Below, one piece after another: positions 13,352-13,472 of a DNA stretch of 13,472 bases. The translations under genes and the position numbers were made by a program. Numbering within the stretch: the first letter of the stretch is position 1; each line of letters starts with the position of its first letter. Source of the stretch: an uncultured Gammaproteobacteria bacterium (lineage in GTDB: Bacteria > Pseudomonadota > Gammaproteobacteria > Chromatiales > Chromatiaceae); contig CALAZS010000250.1 in the NCBI GenBank assembly GCA_937926265.1, positions 1 through 13,472 of the forward strand, written 5' to 3'. The notes beneath the pieces are model-generated. The model ran no database searches. It saw only the letters and a list, made by a program, of their open reading frames with translations, and had not been told where the DNA came from.

Positions 13352-13472
13352 TCAGTCGAGATTTTAGTGAATTGTGCTGGCTTCCCGTTAACGGTCACTC
13401 AGCATTTCTGTTTCCAGATTGCAGTCATTTTTCTGATTAGCTGACAATTATGGTAATGGGACGTCCTCTTCT
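13268..13472. other. Right-end region without an assignable gene
   Basis: Apart from the remnant frame above, no supported gene is seen up to the window edge. All frames contain stops, and the final bases could be the start of a gene that lies outside. Confidence 0.4.

Noticed and set aside
13450..13472. ATG frame at the right edge beginning MVMGRPL, reminiscent of REP-associated transposase starts
   Set aside because: Only eight codons are visible, the next residue does not match the usual motif, and no Shine-Dalgarno precedes it.
1..13472. CRISPR arrays, tRNA or rRNA genes, complete insertion sequences
   Set aside because: No repeat-spacer pattern, cloverleaf, rRNA segment or transposase with terminal repeats was seen by reading both strands.

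Overview
The window looks like gammaproteobacterial chromosome: moderately AT-rich, dense short-gapped operons, clear Shine-Dalgarno sites and a perfect FNR/ANR site. A sulfur-oxidising or methylotrophic gammaproteobacterium with an anaerobic branch of metabolism would fit, but that placement is inference; no taxonomic marker gene is present.

Layout. (1) Positions 2-292 hold the 3' end of an outer-membrane beta-barrel (porin-like) gene, followed by a long perfect hairpin. (2) A 477-base gap (293-769) carries a perfect FNR site (618-631), a -10-like hexamer at exactly class II spacing, and a hairpin in the expected 5' leader. (3) Positions 770-8864 form a rightward run of eight genes. They encode a pentaheme cytochrome c554-like protein, an octaheme tetrathionate-reductase-family cytochrome (OTR) with a C-terminal membrane anchor, a four-helix cytochrome b, an octaheme hydroxylamine-oxidoreductase-like cytochrome (HAO family), a tetraheme NapC/NrfH-type quinol dehydrogenase, RquA (rhodoquinone biosynthesis), a LolA-like periplasmic protein and a small lipoprotein. 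The four c-type cytochromes hold 25 CXXCH motifs. (4) Positions 8914-11651, leftward: a membrane diguanylate cyclase with an intact GGEEF motif and I-site, then a PAS-GAF protein ending in a histidine-kinase-like helix but without an ATPase domain. (5) Positions 11924-12740, leftward: a conserved-looking four-cysteine small protein and a decayed TauE/SafE transporter. (6) The right end: an inverted-repeat-rich gap, a small secreted protein, and a leftward intrinsic terminator next to a short remnant reading frame.

How the genes may work together (inference). Under low oxygen, FNR would switch on a periplasmic electron-transfer island. Quinol would be oxidised by the cytochrome b and/or the NapC-type protein, and electrons would pass through multiheme carriers to the OTR and HAO-like octaheme enzymes, which may reduce nitrogen oxyanions, hydroxylamine or sulfur oxyanions. 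RquA inside the same gene run suggests that a low-potential quinone, rhodoquinone, is made together with this machinery. The co-occurrence of OTR, HAO-like, c554-like and NapC-type proteins with RquA is the most notable content of the window.
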